Numbered from the stretch's first letter, positions 53,470 to 61,022 are shown. The stretch: 64,000 nucleotides of DNA from RGIG8775 sp045537235 (GCA_045537235.1 JAZSPB010000125.1:1-64000); one strand, 5' to 3'. Numbers and translations: made by a program. The notes: generated from the sequence alone by a model not told the origin.

Positions 53470-54120
53470 TCACCTCTCAAAAAAGCTCTTAAAAACCTCA
53501 CTCCGATATTGCCCCCGAGTCATCTCGATCAGCTCCCCGACCGTGTATGACTCCTTGATCTCCCGGAGCCCGCTCACAAACTGCTCCGTCCCCGCGCGGC
53601 AAGCTCCTGTGATCACTCGGTACATGGTCTTTGCCTCTTCGGCAGTAACCACCGTCTCCTGAGTATATCCCCGGTATTGCTCCGCCCCGCGCTCCTTCGC
53701 CTTTTTGAACTCAATATCCGCAACACCGTCGCGAAAGTTTTTACAATGCGCATAATTCTCACCATCAAAAAGAACATTTTTCCCTTTGATCCGTCCCACA
53801 TAATATGTATAATCCCCGATCTTTTTGGCCTTCTTAATATGCGTCAAGATACCATCACAATAAATATATCTCCCCTCAACAAAATCCCCATCCTTCAGTT
53901 TTTTATATTCCTTGGGATTTGTGATTTTGGTGCCGCTCAAATCGAGCCAGTCGCCTACCGTCAAGCCTGCGGGGAGGCTGGTGATTGGGGTGTTGCTCAA
54001 ATCGAGCCCGCCGCCTACCGTCAAGTCTGCGGGGAGGCTGGTGATCTGCGTGCCGCTCAAATCGAGCTTGCCATTATTGGCTTTCATCTTCTCATTCAAC
54101 TGTTCAAGTGTGTATTCCAT
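53470..54120 (-). CDS. Leucine-rich repeat protein, 216 aa
   Basis: Residues about 17-68 hold three LRR units of the form LDLSGTQITSLPADLTVGG (20 aa each). The C-terminal half is a beta-rich domain then helices with EAKTMYRVITGACRAG. LRR proteins of this kind are common in gut phages and vary in repeat number. Function unknown; protein binding likely. Confidence 0.7.
   Translation of the reverse strand: MEYTLEQLNEKMKANNGKLDLSGTQITSLPADLTVGGGLDLSNTPITSLPAGLTVGDWLDLSGTKITNPKEYKKLKDGDFVEGRYIYCDGILTHIKKAKKIGDYTYYVGRIKGKNVLFDGENYAHCKNFRDGVADIEFKKAKERGAEQYRGYTQETVVTAEEAKTMYRVITGACRAGTEQFVSGLREIKESYTVGELIEMTRGQYRSEVFKSFFER
53931..54070. repeat. 60-bp tandem coding repeats of the LRR gene
   Basis: Units are exactly 60 bp, with two full copies (53941-54000, 54001-54060) and partial flanking copies. 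The first two units are about 85% alike, and copy number can vary by slippage or recombination. Confidence 0.8.
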
Positions 54121-54154
54121 CTTACTTTCTCCGATTCCTAAAACTTTTCCTAAC

Positions 54155-54343
54155 TCATTTCACCAACGCATCCATAGATTCCTCGAGCACCGAGGAAAGG
54201 CTAATAAGAGTAGGAACAGACGGAACTTTCAATCCCGTTTCAAAATAATGAAGCGCAACCTGCGAAATACCAATCAGATCAGCAACCTCTTTTTGAGAAA
54301 ATCCCTTTTTCTCTCTTGCCTTTTTCAAATTCTCGCAAAGCAA
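54155..54343 (-). CDS. XRE-family HTH regulator, 62 aa
   Basis: The frame contains REKKGFSQKEVADLIGISQVALHYFETG, the xenobiotic-response-element HTH. It appears to start with TTG at 54343, with GGAGGAAAG 8 nt upstream. It lies in the early operon, so a role as an early or middle switch is plausible. Confidence 0.8.
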   Translation of the reverse strand: MLCENLKKAREKKGFSQKEVADLIGISQVALHYFETGLKVPSVPTLISLSSVLEESMDALVK

Positions 54344-54409
54344 ATTAACTTTCCTCCATTAAACACTTTACTTTCTCTCGCAGCCATTATCATTTCGTTT
54401 GCTACACTT

Positions 54410-54523
54410 CTAATGTCCCAAAGCAATTAAAAATGCGACGACACTAACGATAAATGCTGTTGCGGAGAGGATGCAATTTACAACGAGCAAAACATCACAG
54501 ATTTTTTCTAAAGTTTTTTTCAT
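54410..54523 (-). CDS. 37-aa single-span membrane peptide
   Basis: The frame begins MKKTLEKICDVLLVVNC and has one membrane helix (about 9-34). The ATG at 54523 has GGAGGAGG upstream. Function unknown. Confidence 0.5.
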   Translation of the reverse strand: MKKTLEKICDVLLVVNCILSATAFIVSVVAFLIALGH

Positions 54524-54574
54524 AAGCCTCCTCCATTCATCACGGTTATATTTTCTTTTAGCTTCAAAAGGTAC

Positions 54575-54603
54575 TTGAAAAACCAGTTTCCCCATGTTAG
54601 AAT
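54575..54603 (+). promoter_or_regulatory. Plus-strand promoter of the 59-aa gene
   Basis: TTGAAA (54575-54580), 17 nt, TAGAAT (54598-54603), upstream of the GTG at 54652. It opposes the surrounding minus-strand genes. Confidence 0.65.
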
Positions 54604-54651
54604 AAACCCAACGCTATTGCCGTAGCGATTTCTGATGAAGGGGGTGGAAAT

Positions 54652-54831
54652 GTGGAAAAACTCAATCAATGCGGCGAGGAATTGAAGTTCCTCTTGTCCG
54701 TTACAAAAACTGTAAGTGTCGGGTCCTATAATCTTGATGACTATCTGCAAAAAGGCTACAAGATTATCGGAGTGGAACAGACCAAAGATTGCGACGGACT
54801 TATCTCATTGAATTTCGTTGTTGCAAAATAA
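54652..54831 (+). CDS. Plus-strand small protein, 59 aa
   Basis: The frame begins with GTG (VEKLNQCGEELKFLLSVTKT) and has an alpha/beta layout (YLQKGYKIIGVEQ; ISLNFVVAK). GGGGGTG precedes the start; a promoter and a terminator flank it. It points against the early operon, so it may be expressed in the lysogen. Function unknown. Confidence 0.6.
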   Translation: MEKLNQCGEELKFLLSVTKTVSVGSYNLDDYLQKGYKIIGVEQTKDCDGLISLNFVVAK

Positions 54832-54841
54832 CGATCTTCGC

Positions 54842-54876
54842 AAGCAGGAGGGCTTTATGCTTCTCCTGCTTTTTCT
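54842..54876 (+). terminator. Terminator of the 59-aa gene
   Basis: Arms AAGCAGGAG and CTCCTGCTT with a 12-nt loop are followed by TTTTCTTTC on the plus strand. It overlaps the 3' end of the minus-strand gene at 54855. Confidence 0.7.
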
Positions 54877-55043
54877 TTCATCCGTTCCCGTTCCAAGCGA
54901 ATCATTCGCTCGGAAAGACCGTAAACCTTATCCGCGGATTCGATAAATTCCTTGCGCAAGTCATCCGGAAGATCAAGACCTTGCAAACCCATATCTTTCA
55001 AGTCCTGCGCATATCCAACAAGCGTTTTTGCAGAAATAATCAT
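54855..55043 (-). CDS. Small helical protein, 62 aa
   Basis: It is helical (AKTLVGYAQDLKDMGLQG; FIESADKVYGLSERMIRLERERMK). The ATG at 55043 has TAGGAGGAA upstream. It lies next to the ImmA-like gene, possibly as a partner in the switch. Function unknown. Confidence 0.55.
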   Translation of the reverse strand: MIISAKTLVGYAQDLKDMGLQGLDLPDDLRKEFIESADKVYGLSERMIRLERERMKEKAGEA

Positions 55044-55053
55044 TTCGTTCCTC

Positions 55054-55608
55054 CTACTCAAAAAACTTTTCCCAATGAAAGCCGAGAACCTCGGCTATTT
55101 TTTCTAATAATTCCTCAACAGAGAGTCCTCTTTTATGCGCGTAATATTTCATTGCACTTTCAACACATATTTTGGACACCCCAAAATGTTCAGCCAGCAA
55201 TTCAAAAACAGATTCAATTTCATGCTCTCTTACTTCATTTGGGAACATTTCTTGAAAAAGAAAGTATTGCCGAATTAGCTTGTTCTCTGGTAGAAGCGCC
55301 CTATAAGACCACTCATTCGCAATCCTTTCGCATTCCTGCTCAAAGGTTCCAAACTCGGTATTTTCTTTATAATTATAAAATGTTCCTGTCATACAATGAC
55401 CAAGCTCATGTGCAAGAAGTTCGCTTTCTGTCCTACCGTTCCATTTTGACGGATCGGATATCATAATCGCCATGGAACCGTCGGGAGAACATACCGAAAG
55501 CGCCTTCGTCTCTTTCGGTATGTTTATTGGGAGCATTCTCATAAAACTTTCACCAAAGATAGCAATCCCTTTTCTATTGGCATACTTGCGTAATGTTTCA
55601 ACAGTCAT
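55054..55608 (-). CDS. ImmA/IrrE-family metallopeptidase
   Basis: This 184-aa protein has HELGH at 67-71 in LLAHELGHCMTG, and EQECERIANEW after it as third-ligand region. ImmA-type peptidases cleave HTH repressors to start induction. In this phage it lies on the early strand opposite the S24 repressor, so it may act on another regulator. It overlaps its upstream gene by 1 nt. Confidence 0.85.
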   Translation of the reverse strand: MTVETLRKYANRKGIAIFGESFMRMLPINIPKETKALSVCSPDGSMAIMISDPSKWNGRTESELLAHELGHCMTGTFYNYKENTEFGTFEQECERIANEWSYRALLPENKLIRQYFLFQEMFPNEVREHEIESVFELLAEHFGVSKICVESAMKYYAHKRGLSVEELLEKIAEVLGFHWEKFFE

Positions 55609-55916
55609 TATGATCCATCACCTTCTCCTTCCTTGTTTTGCGTCGCCCTCTTATATTCAAGATAGGCTTCATACATCCCTGCTCTCCTACCAATTTCCAT
55701 ATCTGGCAATTCGACGATATTCTTGAGCGCTTTCGCAGACTCGCTCGCACAGTTTTCCAACTTGGATATACAAAAACAAAGCTCCGCTGTGCAAAAATTC
55801 AACTCCGCCCTTTTCTCATTGGTTTTTCGTTCCAACATTTTAATATCTTCAATACACATCATCGCCCTTCGGCTTATGGCTTCTATTGTAGAAACTATTA
55901 TATTTTCATCATTCAT
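55608..55916 (-). CDS. Small helical protein, 102 aa
   Basis: It is a charged helical protein (IEAISRRAMMCIEDIKMLERKTNEKRAEL; KALKNIVELPDMEIGRRAG), possibly a coiled coil. Its ATG follows the end of a short upstream frame (overlap ATGAATGA). Function unknown. Confidence 0.55.
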   Translation of the reverse strand: MNDENIIVSTIEAISRRAMMCIEDIKMLERKTNEKRAELNFCTAELCFCISKLENCASESAKALKNIVELPDMEIGRRAGMYEAYLEYKRATQNKEGEGDGS

Positions 55917-56031
55917 GGTCAATTATCCTCTTTCGCAACGCAATTTGTAAACTTGGCCGTCTCCACAGGGCAATTTCTAACACCAGCTCCGACAAGCCAT
56001 AATACTCATCCGTGCTCTTGACCTTTTTCAC
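55909..56031 (-). CDS. Possible 40-aa leader peptide
   Basis: A GTG-started frame (VKKVKSTDEYYGLSELVLEI...) runs into the next ATG with overlapping stop and start. It has coding look but only a weak ribosome site, and it overlaps the plus-strand promoter at 56018. Low confidence. Confidence 0.3.
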   Translation of the reverse strand: MKKVKSTDEYYGLSELVLEIALWRRPSLQIALRKRIIDHE

Positions 56032-56046
56032 GCCTTGTGATATAAT
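56018..56046 (+). promoter_or_regulatory. Plus-strand promoter of the 157-aa gene
   Basis: TTGACC (56018-56023), 17 nt, TATAAT (56041-56046), near consensus, 35 nt above the ATG at 56081. It is oriented against the early genes. Confidence 0.8.
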
Positions 56047-56080
56047 TTTATTAAACTTTTTCTCTTGTGAGGTATCTATT

Positions 56081-56554
56081 ATGGATTGGGACTTAGATTT
56101 GACAGATATTATCGTTGCTTTATTTTCGGCACTTGGTGTTGCAGCAAACGCACTCTTTACATACTTTAGAACCAATAAGCAAAGCAAGCAAAGACAACAG
56201 AAAGAATCGGAAGAGCGCCGATTCGAAGCAATACTAAACTATCTGACGAGTGCAAATCATTTCCTCGAAAATTTATCTTATAGTTCGTATACCTCTTTTT
56301 CAAAATCCGCGGCTACAATTTTAATGTATCTGCCGAACGAATACAAAGACAAAACCAAAGCATTGAACAAGCAAATTAAATTCATCAAAGATCATCCTAA
56401 CAATAAAAACGGTGCTTTTTACAGCTCTCAATACGAGGTAAACAAAGCTAAAGCCATGCTTGATGATCTTACAGACGTTCTTGGTAACCTCATCCCAAAA
56501 CCACCTACTGTTAGGGTAAAAAACCTAACCAAATCATCCACAAAAGAGCACTGA
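56081..56554 (+). CDS. Plus-strand membrane-anchored protein, 157 aa
   Basis: It begins MDWDLDLTDIIVALFSALGV, with one N-terminal membrane helix, then a charged cytoplasmic helical part (QSKQRQQKESEERRFEAIL). GAGGT precedes the ATG at 56081 and a near-consensus promoter drives it. It is surrounded by minus-strand early genes, so it is probably a lysogen-expressed cargo gene, such as an exclusion factor; this is inference. Its 3' end overlaps an antisense gene. Confidence 0.6.
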   Translation: MDWDLDLTDIIVALFSALGVAANALFTYFRTNKQSKQRQQKESEERRFEAILNYLTSANHFLENLSYSSYTSFSKSAATILMYLPNEYKDKTKALNKQIKFIKDHPNNKNGAFYSSQYEVNKAKAMLDDLTDVLGNLIPKPPTVRVKNLTKSSTKEH

Positions 56555-56687
56555 AATACAGTATCGTAATTTTCCAAAAGAACAGCCTATCTTGTTTTTC
56601 ATCTGAGACTGCCAATTTTCCCATAAACAAAAACAATATTCCGTATAAACTAAACCAACAGGTAATCAAAAAGAATAACTTTACCAT
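56511..56687 (-). CDS. 58-aa two-helix membrane protein, antisense overlap
   Basis: The frame begins MVKLFFLITCWFSLYGILFL and has a second helix (LFFWKITILYFSALLWMIWL). AGGAGG lies upstream of its ATG at 56687. Its 3' end overlaps the plus-strand 157-aa gene by 44 nt in antisense. It could be a small inhibitor or membrane peptide. Confidence 0.6.
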   Translation of the reverse strand: MVKLFFLITCWFSLYGILFLFMGKLAVSDEKQDRLFFWKITILYFSALLWMIWLGFLP

Positions 56688-56731
56688 TCTTTTCCTCCTA
56701 TCTTGACCGCTTGGCGCTCACTCAAAAAATG

Positions 56732-56742
56732 CACGAAGCGTG
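56732..56742. promoter_or_regulatory. Operator-like site
   Basis: CACGAAGCGTG matches the inverted CACGAA/TTCGTG half-site pattern at the divergent switch. It lies between the Cro-like gene and the membrane gene, so it may control the latter. Confidence 0.45.
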
Positions 56743-56745
56743 TAG

Positions 56746-56952
56746 TTAACTCGCAAAAAAAATAACATCAACCGAAGTATTAAAATGCTTTGCTAACGCC
56801 ATCTTAATGTTGTCGTTAGGTATTCTTCGCCCCGTTTCATACATACCAAGCGCCGATATTGATATACCTACCGCCTCAGCAACCTCTTTCAATGTCTTAT
56901 TGCCACGAAGCTCCTTAAGTCTCAATCCTATTACCTTCTTATCCACATGCAT
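56746..56952 (-). CDS. Cro-like HTH regulator, 68 aa
   Basis: It has the HTH GNKTLKEVAEAVGISISALGMYETGRR. The ATG at 56952 or a GTG 6 nt later (better spaced from AAGGAGG) is the start. It is the first gene from the early promoter, facing the S24 repressor, so it probably acts as Cro. Called by position and motif. Confidence 0.8.
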   Translation of the reverse strand: MHVDKKVIGLRLKELRGNKTLKEVAEAVGISISALGMYETGRRIPNDNIKMALAKHFNTSVDVIFFAS

Positions 56953-57006
56953 ATCCTCCTTCCTTAGCTTTGTCGATTTATTAGTGCTACCACGACGCAC
57001 GCAGTA

Positions 57007-57145
57007 CACGAATTGTGCAGTTCCATTTTACACACTTCGTGCAGTTTTGTCAAGCCTTTTTTTGTGTTTTCTCCGCTTTTTTGCACTTTTTGTGAAATTT
57101 ACACAAAACGAGATGTTTTTTATTGACTTTTTTCACATTTCGTGA
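57007..57145. promoter_or_regulatory. Operator cluster of the lysis-lysogeny switch
   Basis: CAC/GTG palindromes lie at 57007-57017 (CACGAATTGTG), 57033-57041 (CACTTCGTG), 57091-57105 (TGTGAAATTTACACA) and 57133-57145 (TCACATTTCGTGA). They overlap both divergent promoters, so the repressor and the Cro-like protein may compete for them. Confidence 0.7.
57025..57053 (-). promoter_or_regulatory. Early lytic promoter (PR-like)
   Basis: On the minus strand, TTGACA (57048-57053), 17 nt, TAAAAT (57025-57030). Operators lie inside the spacer and just below the -10 box. It drives the Cro-like gene and early operon. Confidence 0.8.
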
Positions 57146-57151
57146 TAAAAT
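57123..57151 (+). promoter_or_regulatory. Repressor promoter (PRM-like)
   Basis: TTGACT (57123-57128), 17 nt, TAAAAT (57146-57151). The operator 57133-57145 occupies the spacer, suggesting autoregulation of the repressor gene at 57182. Confidence 0.75.
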
Positions 57152-57181
57152 CAAGACGATTAGCATACGGAGGTAATTCAA

Positions 57182-57799
57182 ATGCAGTTTGGAAAGATTC
57201 TCAAAGACTTAAGAAAATCTGCTAATTATACACAAGAACAGTTAGCAGACTTGCTTGGAATAGCAAACAGCACCGTTTCCATGTATGAACGTGGCGAACG
57301 ATTCCCTGATTATGAAATGATGAAATCCATCGCTGACCTTTTCCACGTAAGCATAAACACCCTATACGGACGCGAAGAATCCATTTCCCTCCCCACAAAC
57401 ATCTTCCCCATCACCCGCAAACGTTTCCCCCTCCTTGGCGAAATCACCTGTGGACAACCGACATTTGCCAATGAGGAACACGAAACCTACATTGAAGCTT
57501 CCGCCGATATCAAAGCTGACTTCTGCCTCACCGCCAAAGGAGACAGCATGATCGGAGCACGCATTCAGGATGGCGATATTGTTTTTATCCGAGAACAGCC
57601 AATGGTAGAGGACGGAGAGATTGCGGCAGTCATCATTGACGATGAAGCCACGCTAAAGCGCGTCAAATATAATCGAGAAAAGCAACAGCTAATTCTCTTC
57701 CCTGCCAATGACAAATATGAGCCCCTCGTCTATATCGGCGAAGAGCTCAACCAAATCCGAATCCTCGGAAAAGCCGTCTGCTTTATGAGTAACCTATAA
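57182..57799 (+). CDS. Phage repressor (XRE HTH plus S24/LexA peptidase)
   Basis: Residues 6-60 form the HTH (NYTQEQLADLLGIANSTVSMYERG). A Cys90-Gly91 bond in ITCGQP fits a self-cleavage site, and the S24 dyad is Ser122 (GDSMIG) and Lys159 (ATLKRV). It should keep the lysogen and be inactivated by RecA after DNA damage. GGAGGT lies upstream of the ATG. Confidence 0.92.
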   Translation: MQFGKILKDLRKSANYTQEQLADLLGIANSTVSMYERGERFPDYEMMKSIADLFHVSINTLYGREESISLPTNIFPITRKRFPLLGEITCGQPTFANEEHETYIEASADIKADFCLTAKGDSMIGARIQDGDIVFIREQPMVEDGEIAAVIIDDEATLKRVKYNREKQQLILFPANDKYEPLVYIGEELNQIRILGKAVCFMSNL

Positions 57800-58134
57800 A
57801 AAGCCCTCGACTACCACGCCTCCCGCGGCAAATTCTTGCCAAGAGAAGACGAAGGGTTACAACTGAAACGAATTGCAAATAAAGGATCGACCCTGTGAAA
57901 GTGAAAAATCGCATAGAGTTTCGAATGTTTTCGCGTGTTCTCCGCGCGAACAACATAGATATGTTATATTAGGTTGTTGTAGTTACTCTACATCGCAATC
58001 GTCGTGGTCTACTCCTATTGGGAAGGCTCAAAAAACGCGAATCGCCCACTCGAAAAAGGAGAGAACTCCACCTCAAGCAACGCAAATTTCGAAATGCCCC
58101 CAAAAAATCTATCTCAAGAGGAAAGAATCAACCA
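57800..58134 (+). other. Intergenic region after the repressor
   Basis: No convincing gene. A GC-rich hairpin (about 57929-57953, TTTTCGCG/CGCGCGAA) may end the repressor transcript, and an AT-rich TATATT at 57966-57971 (GTTATATTAGG) could be a promoter for the next gene. Confidence 0.4.
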
Positions 58135-59640
58135 ATGCAAAAAAAGAAAATCATTGCGAATATTAATGCCCATATCGAAAATATCAGATTCTCGATTGAT
58201 CCCACCTCGTCAAAAATAACCGTCTCTTTTGACAATCTCGGCTATGGCAACATCACGGCCATAAAATTCAAAGCCAAAGGCTATAACTCTTTCGGTGATG
58301 TCATCACGGTCAATGACTCGGACACCTTCTACCTCATCGCACAAGACCTACACATCCCCAAAAATACATCCGCAGGTAACATAAAAATCCCCCTCCCCAA
58401 TTGCGAAATCCGAAAGTTGGAACTAGAAGAACATCAAATTTGCTTTGACGACGGCAGTGTTTGCACATATGAGGGATGCCAATACAGAGAGTTCGAAGTA
58501 TACGAGTATGAGGATGAAGGCGAGGATAGCGAAACACTGCTTGTCCTTAAAGCCCGTTTCGGTGATCAATATCAATATGCCCCTCGAGAGTTTGATTGCG
58601 GATGGATCTGCTGTTGCGGAAGCTATAACCCTACAGAACGTACAACCTGCCAATATTGCAATCTTCAAAAAGAAGTCATCCTCCAAGCGGAAGACGAAGC
58701 AATGGTCAAACAGTGGGTTGCAGAATATCGCCTTGAGGAAAGAGAAAAATTAGAACAAGAAAAGCGAAAAAAAGAAGCCAAAAGACGGAAAACCATCATC
58801 ATCTACACCGCCGTTTTTTCCGTGATCCTGCTTCTGCTCCTCCTCCCGCTGTTATTCGCGAAGATGCAATCATCCGGCAATAAAGCAAGATGTCCTTGCC
58901 AATCTGCCGATTATACAGACGATATATGGAAAAAACTTTCCACAACCGTTACTTGCACAGAAGCCGGCTCCGCACAGTTCCAATGCCTTCTCTGCGGCGA
59001 AACCAAAACCTTTGATTCCATCCCTGCAAAAGGTCACGAATATGAGATGATCGGAGATACTGCTACCTGCACAGTTGACGGCGAAAAATTCTACGAGTGT
59101 ATAAACTGCCCCCACGAATATTCCGAACCATCTGTCGCGTCCCACGATTGGGAATATCAGAGAAAAGATGTTACTTGCCTGTGCGACGGATATAAATACT
59201 TTTACTGTACAAAATGCAACGAAACCAGAAAAGATTTCTACGAAAGAAGCCCAACTTACTGCGAATATAAGTACAAAGATACTATCATTGATAAGTCTAA
59301 AAAATATAAACGGTATGAGTGCTCCGTTTGCAAAAAAACCAAACTGGAAGAGGTGTCCTTCGGTTACGAGATCTCAACATCCCATGAATATTTCTTCTAT
59401 TGCACCACCGCCGCCGAGGACTATGTAACTCAATTTTTGAATTACCCTCTAAACTCCACATTTCCTTCGCACAACTATATGAAGGTATATAAATCCGCCA
59501 ACGAATATACTTGCGTCGGATATGTAGATGCCTCCAATGCCTTTGGTGTCAAAGAAAGAAAATATTTTGCTGTGACCATGACCATCAGCCTTTACGGAGA
59601 AAAATTTTCATATTCAGTAATCGATTTTGAGATTTATTAG
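58135..59640 (+). CDS. Zinc-ribbon membrane protein, lysogenic cargo
   Basis: This 501-aa protein has a cytoplasmic part with a beta domain (about 10-120), a Cys-rich zinc ribbon (CGWICCCGSYNPTERTTCQYC), a charged helix, one membrane segment (IIIYTAVFSVILLLLLLPLLF, split in display) and an outside part with repeated Cys pairs followed by GH (CLLCGETKTFDSIPAKGHEY and alike). AGAGGAAAG precedes the ATG. Between repressor and integrase it is likely a lysogenic conversion gene. Function unknown. Confidence 0.65.
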   Translation: MQKKKIIANINAHIENIRFSIDPTSSKITVSFDNLGYGNITAIKFKAKGYNSFGDVITVNDSDTFYLIAQDLHIPKNTSAGNIKIPLPNCEIRKLELEEHQICFDDGSVCTYEGCQYREFEVYEYEDEGEDSETLLVLKARFGDQYQYAPREFDCGWICCCGSYNPTERTTCQYCNLQKEVILQAEDEAMVKQWVAEYRLEEREKLEQEKRKKEAKRRKTIIIYTAVFSVILLLLLLPLLFAKMQSSGNKARCPCQSADYTDDIWKKLSTTVTCTEAGSAQFQCLLCGETKTFDSIPAKGHEYEMIGDTATCTVDGEKFYECINCPHEYSEPSVASHDWEYQRKDVTCLCDGYKYFYCTKCNETRKDFYERSPTYCEYKYKDTIIDKSKKYKRYECSVCKKTKLEEVSFGYEISTSHEYFFYCTTAAEDYVTQFLNYPLNSTFPSHNYMKVYKSANEYTCVGYVDASNAFGVKERKYFAVTMTISLYGEKFSYSVIDFEIY

Positions 59641-59664
59641 TCTAACAAAAGGAGGCAACAAACC

Positions 59665-60798
59665 ATGATAGAATACTACATCAGCTCAACTAAATATAGC
59701 CTCCAAGAGCGCCAAACGAAACTCAACGGACGCGTCTATGATGTGGTTTTCCGTGTCGTTACCCTCGACGGAATCGAAAAACAAAAAAAGCTCTCCGGCT
59801 TCAAAACCAAAGCCCTCGCCAAACAGGCCTATACCGATTTCGTCACTCAAAAATGCGAGCTCGTAAAAAACAATCCCCTCAAAAAGAAAAACGAGAAAAA
59901 GGATAAACTGACCGTCGGCGACCTCATGATCCAATATCTCGGTTCCCTGCATAACCAGTGCAAAGAATCTACGATCTATGACAGATCTTCTGTTTTAAAA
60001 AACTTCGTCCTCCCTCACTTCAAAGATACCGACATAAAAGAGCTGACAAAACAAAAACTTTACCTCTGGCAAGATGAGGTCTGGAAAACCAAAAACCCCA
60101 AAACCAATGAATTTTATTCCTATAACCACTTGATCAAAATTCGCCGCTACTTCTATTCCTTCCTATCTTGGGTGCAGGTACGCTACGATTTCCCCAATAA
60201 CCTCGCCAATGTCCCCGCCCCAAAACGCAGACTCCCCAAAACCGAAATGAAAATTTGGACGCAGGAAGAATTCAACCAATTCATATCCGTGGTCGATGAC
60301 CCCATGTACCGCTGCCTTTTCTCCCTCATGTTCTATACAGGAAGACGAAAAGGCGAACTCTTTGCCCTCTCCCCCGAGGACATCTCCGACTCTGCAATCA
60401 CATTTTCAAAATCCGTCACCGTAAAAACACTGGACGGCTCCCCCTATAAAGTCACGTCAACAAAAGCCGAAAAGAAAAGCGTCACTCCCATCTATGAGCC
60501 TATCGCAAAAGCATTGGAAGCATACCAAGGTCAATCCCCTTTCTTCTTTGGCGGCAATCGCCCCCTCCCTCCCAACACAGTAACCAAACGTTTCCAGTCC
60601 TACTGCAAAAAAGCGGATGTCAAAATCATCCGACTCCACGACCTCCGACACTCTTTTGTTTCCCTGCTGATCCACCACGGAGCAAACCCAACCGTAGTAG
60701 CTGATCTAATAAGTGACACACTGGAACAAGTGACAAAAACCTACGCCCATATGTACAGTGAGGACAAAATCTCTGTCCTAAACCGTATTCACACCTAA
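59665..60798 (+). CDS. int: Phage integrase (tyrosine recombinase)
   Basis: This 377-aa protein has an N-terminal arm-binding-like domain (about 8-70), a core-binding domain (about 82-185) and a catalytic domain with Arg228, Lys268, His325-x-x-Arg328 and nucleophile Tyr360. The usual His/Trp before the Tyr is Asp351 (ISDTLEQV), a variant seen in some Firmicutes integrases. AGGAGG precedes the ATG. It lies about 120 bp from attR, so it probably catalyses insertion into ssrA. Confidence 0.92.
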   Translation: MIEYYISSTKYSLQERQTKLNGRVYDVVFRVVTLDGIEKQKKLSGFKTKALAKQAYTDFVTQKCELVKNNPLKKKNEKKDKLTVGDLMIQYLGSLHNQCKESTIYDRSSVLKNFVLPHFKDTDIKELTKQKLYLWQDEVWKTKNPKTNEFYSYNHLIKIRRYFYSFLSWVQVRYDFPNNLANVPAPKRRLPKTEMKIWTQEEFNQFISVVDDPMYRCLFSLMFYTGRRKGELFALSPEDISDSAITFSKSVTVKTLDGSPYKVTSTKAEKKSVTPIYEPIAKALEAYQGQSPFFFGGNRPLPPNTVTKRFQSYCKKADVKIIRLHDLRHSFVSLLIHHGANPTVVADLISDTLEQVTKTYAHMYSEDKISVLNRIHT

Positions 60799-60838
60799 TC
60801 ACTCTCAAGCTTTTTAAAATCAAAAAAGCGATCTAAAA

Positions 60839-60848
60839 TGTTACTAAA
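60839..60848 (+). other. Candidate integrase arm-type site, right
   Basis: TGTTACTAAA, identical to the pair at 2866-2888, about 70 bp from the attR core. Confidence 0.55.
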
Positions 60849-60919
60849 ATGTGTCAAGCGTCAAAAATGCACTATATATAGCGTCACAAACATCAAATAT
60901 TTACAATATATAGCAGCAC

Positions 60920-60942
60920 TTCGACTCCCCCCGCCTCCACCA
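60920..60942 (+). other. attR core
   Basis: An exact second copy of the 23-bp ssrA 3' end (starts TTCGACTCC, ends CCA). The rest of the tmRNA is absent here, so this is the scar of integration. Confidence 0.92.
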
Positions 60943-60968
60943 GTCAGTCTCACATAAAGGCTAAAATT

Positions 60969-61022
60969 AAGAGAACACCGATTCGTGCAAACTTCCCTTG
61001 CCTTGTCGGTGCTCTCTTTTCT
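60969..61022 (+). terminator. Original ssrA terminator on the host side
   Basis: Arms AGAGAACACCGA and TCGGTGCTCTCT followed by TTTTC. Before insertion it would have lain right after ssrA. It resembles the terminator at 63945. Confidence 0.75.

Larger units (their letters stand above)
2725..60942. mobile_element. Prophage integrated in ssrA (siphovirus type)
   Basis: The element is bounded by a 23-bp direct repeat of the ssrA 3' end. An integrase gene ends about 120 bp from the right repeat. Inside are a repressor/operator region, replication and recombination genes, terminase, portal, capsid, tape measure and tail genes in normal order. The tape measure and the lack of any contractile sheath indicate a long, non-contractile tail. 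About 58.2 kb long, it looks complete apart from the missing recognisable endolysin. Confidence 0.95.

Noticed and set aside
53931..54070. A CRISPR-like array
   Set aside because: The 60-bp units are contiguous coding repeats with no spacers and they encode leucine-rich turns.
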